From contig NC_060118.1 in the NCBI RefSeq assembly GCF_021155765.1, positions 6,944,001 through 7,008,000 of the forward strand: a stretch of DNA of 64,000 bases, given 5' to 3'. The stretch's first letter is position 1, and each line of letters opens with the position of its first letter. Under the pieces are notes generated by a model. It ran no database searches. It had not been told where the DNA came from and saw only the letters and a program-made list of their open reading frames with translations. Made by a program: the position numbers and the translations under genes. This DNA comes from Diprion similis (Eukaryota > Arthropoda > Insecta > Hymenoptera > Diprionidae). Of the stretch, positions 13,269 to 25,200 are shown piece by piece.

Positions 13269-16200
13269 TCATGGACTCGCCAACAGTGCATTTATATAAG
13301 GATTGTTGTGAGAAAGGATCTCTTCCTTGTATAACTGGATTTTGTTTTCAATTTCTGGTTTCGTTAATGATGGATCAAGTGCTTTGCATTTGGCTGCAAA
13401 ATTCGCGATCAGCTCGTCTCCAGCCTAAAAAAAAAAAAAAAAAAAAAAAATACAGAATAAATAAAATATACTCCCATATCGTCGTGGATTATAATTGCTG
13501 CTGAAGAATAAACTTAGATTTTAAACTGTGAACTATTGATGTTATTTTCAGCTATGCGTATAATAGATTTACTTTTATAATTTTTCTTCTAACTGCTGGG
13601 TCGTCTGAGCCTTCAAAAGTCACTTTTTGACAATCTTCCAATTCAATCAGTTTTTTCTCGGCGACCTGTAATGAGAATATGAATTTTCCAGAATTCAGAT
13701 ACATTCTTTTTCAATGTTACTTATAATTGAGTTAATATAATTTCAATCTTATAAAATGCTGCTTATGTGAACATGATTATCACCTCCACAACGTCGTCTG
13801 GAAAGTTTGCCATTTTAGCAACATGTATTCCGAAACTTTGGTCGCAAACACCTGGTTTAACGCGATAGAGTAAAGTGAGCTTGTTGTCTCCAACGACTGC
13901 AGTGACTTGGAGGTTCTTTACTGTTGGTACATCTTCTGCTAGTCTCGTTATTTCGTGGAAATGAGTAGCGAAGAGGCAGTAAGGTTTGAGTTCTGTGGCC
14001 AAATGACTGTGGGGAAAAAAAAGTGAGAAGATGTTAGGCATATATCGATAATAAATTGACTTGTCCTTCGGAAATTGGGTAACAGAGAAAGGCTGTGATT
14101 CAGGGCCCAGTACAGGTGTCCTGTTTCCAAATAATATACATGATTCTGAAAATTCTACCAATGAAATCACTATTCAAACGTGAAACACTCACTCGGCTAT
14201 AGCCCAAGCTATTCCGCAACCCTCATACGTGGAAGTTCCTCTACCAAGTTCGTCGATTATGACAAGAGAGTTAGAGGTTGCGGTCTAAAACAGGTAATCG
14301 AAATGTTACTAGAAAGTCAAGTTGAGCGATTACTAAAAGCAGAACTAGGATCCTTGAATACCCTCAAAATAGCCGCTGTTTCAATCATCTCAGTCATGAA
14401 GGTAGAAAGTCCTTTAGTTTGAGAATCATCGGCTCCGACTCTCGCCAAAATACAATCAAGTATTGAAATCTTTGCACTGTCACAAGGCACAAAACAGCCA
14501 ATGTGAGCTAGCAGAGCAACAACTCCTGTTGTTCGAATGTACGTACTTTTTCCGCCCATATTTGGCCCAGTTATTATATGAAAGGTGCATTCTTCTGTAA
14601 ACAGAGTTATTTTCATCATCGAAATATAGTATTCATAAATTTGCACGTGTAATTTGAAAATTTATTCTTATCAAAAATATACAACTGAAGCTGACGGAGT
14701 TATTTTCCATTCAATTCACTAAAGTTACCTTTTTTGAAGCTGACATCGTTTGCGATGAAATCCACCCCTTCCTGGAGTTCTAGGCACGGATGCCTCGCCT
14801 GGATAAGATTTAACTCGCCGACATCACTGGGACACATTTCTGGTCTAATGTAAGCTCTCGGAGCATTAGCTGAAGCTAATGCAAAGGCTGTAAGTACGTC
14901 GAGCTGAGCTGACACAGAACCAATGGAATGAACTGGTCCGGTATATCCGGCTGTAAAAAAGGAACGGAAAGGAGTTATTACATTTGCTTTGGTATAGAAG
15001 TTAGCAGATTATTAAGCGCACTATAGAAATGTGCATTTTTTTGATATGTTCAATTGAGAATTAATTTGGTGTAAACCTGCGATGTTGATGATTTCTGAAA
15101 TGACAGATTTTTGTTCTTCGAAATACTGATCCCTGACGCTTACGAAGTCTTCGTTAAGAGATGTCAGTTTTTGGTTTGTAAACCTCACGCCGCTTTTGTT
15201 CGAATCTATAGTTGTGTAGCCTTTCTTGTTCCTGATAGACTTTTCTTCTTTCAACGTTATTCGGAAGTAATATCCGAACTGTTGATTCGATTCCAATTTC
15301 AGAACTTTTCCAGCTTCAAGAGATAAGTCTGTGGCAACTTTGTTGATCAGGCCTTGTATTTCTTCCTCCAAATCATTCATTTTCAGCTTAAGCTCTGCAA
15401 TAATGCAAACTCTGTTAATTGCACAAATCTGGATAAATGATGGCTTTACTATTCTAGTATGAAGCACACATTACACTTTAAGCATGGTGGCTACTCAGAG
15501 ATATGTAAGTTTTTTTTGTTTGACAATTTCTCGATGGGTAAAATCAATTTTAATCATATGCAGGAATTTTTTAAATTTGTTTTTTAAATGGCGTTCATAC
15601 CTTGCAAATCGTTATTAAATTCTGGTTTCACCATGTAATCACCCTTCTCTGCAGCTTCCAGATCAATAGTTTGTTCTATCATTTGTTGATACTTATCCAT
15701 ATCAGAAATAAGCTCTCTGAGTGGATCTACAATCATTGCTTTCATCGCCGCCCCATATTTTAGATTAGACAATTGCTCGGCGAGTACTGGCAAGTGCGAG
15801 ACGCAAAAGTAAATTCTGAAAACGAAATAAATTTATAATTTTATGATTACGTGATATTGCAAAAAACTATGTAAGAGATTAAAAATGAAAACGAAATTAT
15901 TTTAATATAGGGTGTGTGCAAGTAATCCAAGTATACATATTTCTTCTTCCTTAATGAAAGTTATGCCCATTTTTGGTTAAAATAAAAAATGATTAAAGGG
16001 CGCTTATTTTCACCTGCAACAGTCCTGTAGAGTGACTTTCTTTTTAGCCAACTTTTTTGCAAGCTGCTGAAGATCGGGTACACGTCTCAGATGATCTTCC
16101 ATCAGAGAGGACCTCAATTCGTTGTCTTTTACCAAAGCTTCAACAATATCGTGTCGTTCTTTGATCAATGCAATATCTCGCAGCGGTTGTCTAATCCACT

Positions 16201-19200
16201 GAGATATCAATCTGTGTCCTTGCGGGGTTCTGCATCGATCCAAGAGATTCAGTATGCTATTCGGAGCACCTGTACTTGTCCCAGAAGGAATATCGCTTCG
16301 TGGTTCAATGCTGAGCGCTCTCACTGCTGCTGCATCTAATCTGACGAATCTAGACTGTTCCAACTGTTTCACCTTGAACTGATTGAAATTTCCTTCGTCT
16401 GATGTCAACTAGAAATAACGAGATTCGTTAGTTAGTAATATTTTTCTTTGAACATAAATATTTGTGAGATTGGTTTGTTTCTAAGGATAGTTTCATAATC
16501 ACATGATAATAAAGAAGAAGTTTCCTCAGTACAGAGAATAAAAGTCTTTTATTTGGATGTTCGACCAGGTGTGTTTATCGATTTTTTTAGTCTTTACAAT
16601 ACTAGTTTATTTTTGGGTCTGTATCTGGAATTATATACATTCAGCCCATTATATAGAACAATCAAATTAATATTTCGAAAACTTCCAGGCAAAGAATAGC
16701 TACGAAATTGTAAAGAAGTGCAGCTAAGAAATTTTTTCATTCATATGGTATATTGTGATTTCATGTATAGCTGAGAGCTGATAATTACCTCAAGATATTT
16801 AATAATCGCTGATGTTCCCGCCATAGCCGCTTTTAAATTCATTTCCACAAGCGTTTGGGCATTTCTTTGCTGGCCTTTCTTGAAGTTCAGAAGCGTGTTC
16901 ATGTCTTGAACAATTGAATCCGTTGAAAAATCACTTTTCTTCCTTAGTGTGACCATGATGTTACTTCGTTCCATTAACTACAGACATTATTAGAATATTA
17001 TTTAGCTATATATTATTAATTGCAGATTCTATACAAACAAAAGTAAATTCGTCACCTGTTTTAAAGTTTGAAACTCTTGACTGCCATCCCCTTGAATTAT
17101 TAAGCATTCTTTTGGTCCGAGGGAAATCACAAGTGCTTCTAGGTTCGAGAACAAATCGTCGTCAGTAAATTCGCAAACAGATATTAAACGCTCAACTGAA
17201 TCGACGCAACTTACTCCGACTATCTGTAATTACGAAATAAAATTTTATCCAAGAATTCATTATAATCGTATGTATTACATTAAGCATAAATGCAACGGCA
17301 AGCAGCTTTGCCGTCCAAATTTCTCGTCAACTATTATATTCTTACCCTATTTTTCGCCTCACCACCAAGTTTCACAGCCATAACCGAGGTACTAACTGCG
17401 ACATCATTATTGCTGAATAAAATATCCTCAAATTGAACTAAATTCCCTGGAGATCCTTTGTATTCCAGAATCCAATCCTGATTCTTTCCTGATCCTTGAT
17501 TAACGAATACTTCTACTCTGTACTGTTTCACAAGCAACAAGTCACGAACAAAGTTTTCAAAGTTGGACTTGCTTAGGATCAATCCTTCCGTTTTGTATGG
17601 CTCTGGAGGGATGAATTTGCTCAATTAACGGTGGACATATAAATCCCAGTGAAAAGAATTTCTTAATGTTGATTGAATAAGGTAGAATTAAATGTAATAG
17701 ATAATTTTTCTCTCACCGGCGCCAAGCATCTTGCAGCCAGCTGTACTTTTGTAAATCTCCTTAGCCGCGAATAAGGCATCGCTGCCGTGTAGCGTATAGT
17801 AATCTGTCCTATTGAAAAATCGTATTGTACTAGATGGTTTCTGAAAGAAGAAATAAGAAATGATTGAGCATATGACTCTACACCTTTGGTATAATATAAC
17901 AATCTACTGTCAAGAAATTCTGTCTTGCCGTTAAACGATGCTTAAGAGTTCAATGAGACGGTGAATAGATGCTTTATTTTATATCGCACCTTAATTAATC
18001 AAGATAACAAGTACACACAATGCATTTTCTGATTGAAAATAGTTACAGTTGCTGGATAATTTTATGATAAATTATCAACTGACTTCTGGGAAAATGAACC
18101 TTGACACAGATAACGATATATCAGGATTTATCAGCAGGTCATGGGGCGATAGGTCATATCCACTGCCATTACCATCGCTTGTTACTCAGAAAAACAAATT
18201 CACGGAATTCTGCAGATTGACGAACAACCGTTTGTTTATTGTTAAAAAAACCTAGTAAAAGTCATATTTTTGTAAAAAATCTCACTAACAAAATATTCAA
18301 CCAAATTTTTTCTACGTTATATTGAGTAGTTATCGCAGTTATTTACGTTTGATATACTCAATTCGAGAGCGAATTATTCAATAGAATACGATCAGTTTCT
18401 CATATAATAAGATGCTACTTGGTAACTGACTATTAATTCATAATACTAAACGAGTAAATTCGACGGTTCAAGAATGAAATGGAATCGAATGCTCGAAATG
18501 AGTTTATTAAATTGTTCAACATCTACTGTGTGATTTAATTCGATTGAATATCGTTAAAACTTCGTATAATCTGTACAAAATATTTTCTTACACTCAGATC
18601 TGAGAATGGTGATTTCTTCTTCTGTTGATTAGTTTTATGGCTAGGAGATGATTTTCAGTCAAGCTGAATGAAATATGGCTATTATAAATAAATATTTGTG
18701 CACTCCATTAATTGTTGAATAGTAAAATAACTTGGGTCAAATTAGTTAATACAGTAACAATAATCGAATGACGAATTAGTAAGAAAAAACATGGAGCTGA
18801 GAATAAACCGGCAGTAATGAAAAACAGGAATGTTGAAACACCAATTACATGGTGGGTAAAAAGGATCATAAAGATCCGTAATGATTTTAAATAAGAAGTG
18901 ACACATCGACTTACTATAGACCTACAAAAGGTTGCTATGAACTTCAGTAATTCATGCTGTTACTCAGGAAACTGGAAAGTCCATAAGAAAGAAGGAATCT
19001 TGGAATGGTTTATTCATAAAAATTACCAATATGTCAGTTACCGCTACTGTATAGCGTCATTTTGTGGTTGTTGTGATGAACTAATGAATTGCAAAAATAC
19101 ATACACTGTCTTAATACAGCTTATGTCAAGGTCGAACTATGACTGGGTGACTGGGTGGTCAAGCCAAGCCTTGCACTTTACCTTGGATTTCACCGGGACG

Positions 19201-22200
19201 AGTAAAATAATAATTATAACTGAGACATCAATAGAATAATAATGGTATGAGTAACGATAATATAGAATTGTTTTATGAAAAGGAAAATGCAAGTTATTTA
19301 TTATTTGAGATATGGAGCGGTCGCTGCGGTCTAAAAAATAAAACTAGACCAATTGCAAAGTTTGTTTAACATTTTAGTTTTCCTAAAAAATTCAGCTTTC
19401 TGTGAATTGATGAACAAATAACTTCTCTCTAATTAAACGTATCAGCTATTTTTTTTATAGTGAATGACACTCGAATATTGCTAAAAAATGATTAGGCTAA
19501 GTAAACAAGTGGATAATCAGAAACGATGTCTGCGAATGATGGCAGAGGATCTTTCAAGAGTCCAAGATTCAAAGAGGGGGGGGATCCGCATAAAGGGAAT
19601 AGCTGCTGACTGCTACTGTTAATAATCTGCGAATCGTTTCAGTGTTAACATCCTCGATATAATTATAAAAACAGAGTAAGAAAGTGGCAGTTTTGGCTTT
19701 TATGATAAGGTAATTAACATTTTGTCAATCTACAACGGTACATATTACTAATTTCTTACTTCTTTTGCATTTGATTACTGTTCATTTACATTTTAAAATC
19801 AGATGAGGCGTGACTTTATTTTACTAATTATATGTATTTGATAAAAGATCTAAAGTTTAATTTGAAATGTGTATTTCTTTACATCTTTTACACGACACAG
19901 TATCATTATTTTACATATTTAATATTCAGTACCGGTTTAACCAAGAGCACTTAATATTGAAATGGTAAAATGTAATTTATTTCATTGTAATTTAAAACTT
20001 GAAAACGACGCAATTGTTCGCGGGAATTTCACTCCGTTCTGTATGTTTAAACACATTTCATTGTTCTCCGTTGAAATTGATCAGGAGTTTTGTTACGTTA
20101 TATTGCCAAACTGAATTGGTAGGGAAATCTCCATTCAATCATTATGGGTGTAAAATTAAAATGAGCAAATAATGATTCAAATATAAAACCTTTTTTATAA
20201 CGTAAATAAAAGTGAAAAGTATATATTATAAAAATAATTACAAACAAGAATTCTCATTAAACTGTCAATAAATCTTTTATCATTACTAACGCAGTCCATA
20301 GAATGATTTATCTAATCTGAGACAATTTTATTTTATTCAATATATAAATTACGTTGTCATTATAACTTGAATCACGATAAAATTATTATATTTCTAGGGG
20401 TCAAAGCTCAAGCATGGCGCCTGCGGCGGTCGCTGTTTTCGTAATATGTCTGTTCGTAGAATCGTTCTCAGCTCCGAACGGGTGTATCAGATGTGTGACA
20501 TCGAATACTCGCGATGCCTACCAAACAAACAGTGGATACGATTGGGTAAATAGCAACAAATTATCGCAGAGATCAGAAAACTTGGAAGATTTGACACAAA
20601 CAGTAGAGAGTGAGCTCGCTGGATCTCACAATCAGTTAGCCTTTGACAATACCAGGCCTGGAAACTGGACGGATGTGAATCAGTATCGAACAGCTGACGG
20701 TCATGGTAGGGTATACGAAGAGCAAGGTCAACGAGTTCAAGGACCAAGCCGAGTGAGATATTACAAAAAAAATTCAACCTCCAGCTACAGCAGCGGAAAC
20801 CTAGATGGTGTTGAAGCACCGTCTTTATCTAGGTTCGAATCTGAGAACATTGGATACGGTAGTGGTTCAACAGCGCGGTATAGTTTTGGCCGGGAACAGA
20901 ACTCTGCTTACGATCAATCTGCAATCCGTGAAAATTCATACGCTTCGCAGGGCCCTTTGCATTCGGCAAATCCACTCACTAGTTCGAATGAAAGACTAGA
21001 AAGTCATCGCCGACGTGTTTTTAGCAGTCAGTTTGGGGAAAATGATTACGGTTTAAACAGTCAGTCGACGCAGCAAGGATTGTCTGAGCAGGAACGACTG
21101 AGGCCAAGAAACTGGACCACAGCTAACACCTATAGAACTGACGGAGGTAACGGCAGGGTGTACGAAGAACGAGGACAAATTGTTACAGGACCGCGACAAG
21201 TTCGTTTCTACAAGAAAAATTATACCTCGACTTACAGCTCGGGTGATGGGTTTCCACACGTAATTCCAGAGTCTGATGGAGCTACAAACTTTGAAAAGCA
21301 AGAACAGCAATTGCAGAGAGAGATTAATCTTATAGGGTCAGAGGTTTATCAACCTGGTCATCGTCCCTCAAATAGTTATTATGCGCAGCAACCTTCTGGA
21401 AATTATGGGCAGACGAGTCACACTGTGGACGGTACAAACGTCAGACAGGTGTCAAGAACAGGTACTCACGGGTCGCGGTACTACAATAACTTGGGATTAG
21501 ATTCCCAGCAAACACAGCATCGTGCTGTTGACAGCGAAAGTCAACGTCTACTTCAGACCGAGAGTAGTTCTAATGGGCAAATAGAAAGTGGAAACCAAAG
21601 GGGTCAAACTTATGGCTACATGACCGGCAGCTATGACAATACCAATGGATATGGTACCGAGGGAGTACGAAGAACGATTTACCCACAATCAAATATTCGG
21701 CAAACTCAGCGTCATTATCTTTCTCGGTCTGAGCTAGAAGAATACATGCGCAATTATGGATCTCAAGGTCGGAACCAAGGTCCATTGTCTACCGGTGATT
21801 TGAATCGTGAGCAGCAAACCCAGCATTCTGTATCACATAACGCAAGAATACGACCAGGCCAACTACGGCATTACGATCAATTTCAAACCACCTCCTCACA
21901 GTCGTCGTCACAGTATCCCAATATTGATCGAAGATTTCTTCAAGCTGATGAGAATGGAGCAACACAACAGATACATGGTGTGAGCCAGGATCAAACTGTC
22001 AGTAATAATTATAACAGGAATTACAGAATTCAATCTGGAACACTAAGTACACAGGGTATTGATTTAGGGCAGCTGGCACATGGACCTGATTGTACAGACA
22101 CTGCACATGGACATACCTTGTATCAGCAATCCCAATATCGTACACAATATAGACGGAATACTAAGCCTGAAGATTTTGGTCAACAAACCCAACAAGTCAA

Positions 22201-25200
22201 CCAGCATACGGAAGATTTTAACCAGGAAACAGAAGACCTTACCCAACAGACGGAAGACTTTAGTCAACAATCGCAGGGTGTCATTCAGCAGTTGGGAGAT
22301 CTTACCCAACAAACAGAGGACCTTACTCAACAAACGGAGGATCTTACCCAGCAAACACAGGACCTTACCCAACAGACGGAGGACTTTAGTCAACAATCGC
22401 AGGGTGTCATTCAGCAATCGGGAGATCTTACCCAACAAACGGAGGATCTTACCCAGCAAACACAGGACCTTACCCAACAGACGGAGGACTTTAGTCAACA
22501 ATCGCAGGGTGTCATTCAGCAATCGGGAGATCTTACCCAACAAACAGAGGATCTTACCCAGCAAACACAGGACCTTACCCAACAAACGGAGGACTTTAGT
22601 CAACAATCGCAGGGTGTCATTCACCAATTGGGAGATCTTACCCAACAAACAGAGGATCTTACTCAACAAACGGAGGATCTTACCCAGCAAACACAGGACC
22701 TTACTCAACAAACGGAGGATCTTACTCAACAAACTGAGGATCTTACCCAGCAAACACAGGACCTCACCCAACAGACGGAGGACTTTAATCAACAATCGCA
22801 GGGTGTCATTCAGCAGTCGGGAGATCTTACCCAACAGACAGAGGACTTGACGCAACAAACAGAGGACCTTACCCAGCAGACGGAGGACTTTAGTCAACAA
22901 TCGCAGGGTGTCATTCACCAATTGGGAGATCTTACCCAACAAACAGAGGATCTTACCCAGCAAACACAGGACCTTACCCAACAAACGGAGGACTTTAGTC
23001 AACAATCGCAGGGTATCATTCAGCAATCGGGAGATCTTACCCAACAAACACAGGACCTTACTCAACAAACGGAGGAGTTTAGTCAACAAACGGAGGATCT
23101 TATCCAGCAAAAACGGGACCTTACTCAACAAACAGAGGATCTTACTCAACACACTGAGGATCTTACCCAGCAAACACAGGACCTTACTCAACAAACAGAG
23201 GATCTTACTCAACAAACTGAGGATCTTACCCAGCAGACGGAGGACTTTAGTCAACAATCGCAGGGTGTCATTCAGCAATCGGGAGATCTTACCCAACAAA
23301 CACAGGACCTTACTCAACAAACGGAGGAGTTTAGTCAACAAACGGAGGATCTTATCCAGCAAAAACGGGACCTTACTCAACAAACAGAGGATCTTACTCA
23401 ACACACTGAGGATCTTACCCAGCAAACACAGGACCTTACTCAACAAACAGAGGATCTTACTCAACAAACTGAGGATCTTACCCAGCAGACGGAGGACTTT
23501 AGTCAACAATCGCAGGGTGTCATTCAGCAATCGGGAGATCTTACCCAACAAACAGAGGACCTTACTCAACAAACGGAGGATCTTACCCAGCAAACACAGG
23601 ACCCTACCCAACAGACGGAGGACTTTAGTCAACAATCGCAGGGTGTCATTCACCAATTGGGAGATCTTACCCAACAAACAGAGGATCTTACCCAGCAAAC
23701 ACAGGACCTCACCCAACAGACGGAGGACTTTAATCAACAATCGCAGGGTGTCATTCAGCAGTCGGGAGATCTTACCCAACAGACAGAGGACTTGACGCAG
23801 CAAACAGAGGACCTTACCCAGCAGACGGAGGACTTTAGTCAACAATCTCAAGGTGTCATTCACCAATTGGGAGATCTTACGCAACAAACAGAGGATCTTA
23901 CCCAGCAAACACAGGACCTTACCCAACAAACGGAGGACTTTAGTCAACAATCGCAAGGTGTTATTCAGCAATTAGGAGACCTTACCCAACAAACACAGGG
24001 CTTTACTCAACAAACGGAGGATCTTACCCAGAAAACACAGGACCTCACACAACAAACAGAGGATCTTACCCAGCAAACGCAGGACCTTACCCAACAGACG
24101 GAGGACTTTAGTCAACAATCACAGAGTGTTATTGAGCAATCGGCAGACCTCACTCAACAAACTGAGGATCTTACCCAGCAAGCACAGGATCTCACACAGC
24201 AGATACGAGATTTCAGGGAACTCCCTCAACAAACACAAGGATACATTCAACAATTGCAAGATTTGACTCAAGAGACAGAAGATCTTCCTCAACGAACAGA
24301 AGGATTTATCGTAGAATCCGGAAACCTTGCCCAGCAAGCTGAGGATCTTACCCAACAAACTGAGGATTTTACCCAGCAAACGGAAGATCTTACGCAACAA
24401 ACTGTAGATATGACACACAGTCTTCAACCAGAATCTGGAAATTTCATTGATGTAGGGGAGCCAAACTATGTGCCACATGTATCAAATTTTAAAGATCTGC
24501 ATCAATCATTTTTCGATCGCGAAAAACAAGACAATAGTCGTCAACAGAGAGAGAAGTTCTCTCCACAAGAGAAAGATCTCACCCAACAAACACAAGATCT
24601 CAACCAAGAAACACAGGGACTCACTCAAGAAACGGAAGACCTTTCACAGCAAATTACTGGTGGAAATGCAGACTTTGGACAGCAGTCTAATTGGGGCTTT
24701 GATCGTTTCCAAATCGGAGATCAACAGGTTGAAGATCCAAACCAAAGAACACAGGGTCTTACTCAAGAACCGGAAGACCCTTCACAGCAAATTACTGATG
24801 GCAATGCAGACTTTGGGCAGCAGTCTAATTGGGGCTTTGATCGTTTTCAAGTTGGAGGTCCACAGGTTGAAGATCTAAACCAAAAAACACAAGGTCTCAC
24901 TCAAGAAACAGAAGACCCTTCACAGCAAATTACTGGTGGAAATGCAGACTTTGGACAGCAGTCTAATTGGGGCTTTGATCGTTTTCAAGTTGGAGGTCCA
25001 CAGGTTGAAGATCTAAACCAAAAAACACAAGGTCTCACTCAAGAAACAGAAGACCCTTCACAGCAAATTACTGGTGGAAATGCAGACTTTGGGCAGCAGT
25101 CTAATTGGGGCTTTGATCGTTTTCAAGTTGGAGGTCCACAGGTTGAAGATCTAAGCCAAAAAACACAAGGTCTCACTCAAGAAACAGAAGACCCTTCACA

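Noticed and set aside
18898-19239. 113-residue ORF in MSH2 intron 2
   Set aside because: No motif, signal peptide or splice context; consistent with chance in intronic DNA.
22080-23795. Two long + strand ORFs (256 and 295 residues) in another frame of the repeat
   Set aside because: Same cause as above; the composition is that of a frame-shifted repeat and the 1,982-residue frame explains the region.
22064-23971. 635-residue antisense ORF rich in Leu/Lys heptads
   Set aside because: A tandem repeat of 21 nt leaves several frames open on both strands. There is no start context, signal or codon evidence, so it is a shadow of the secreted repeat gene.
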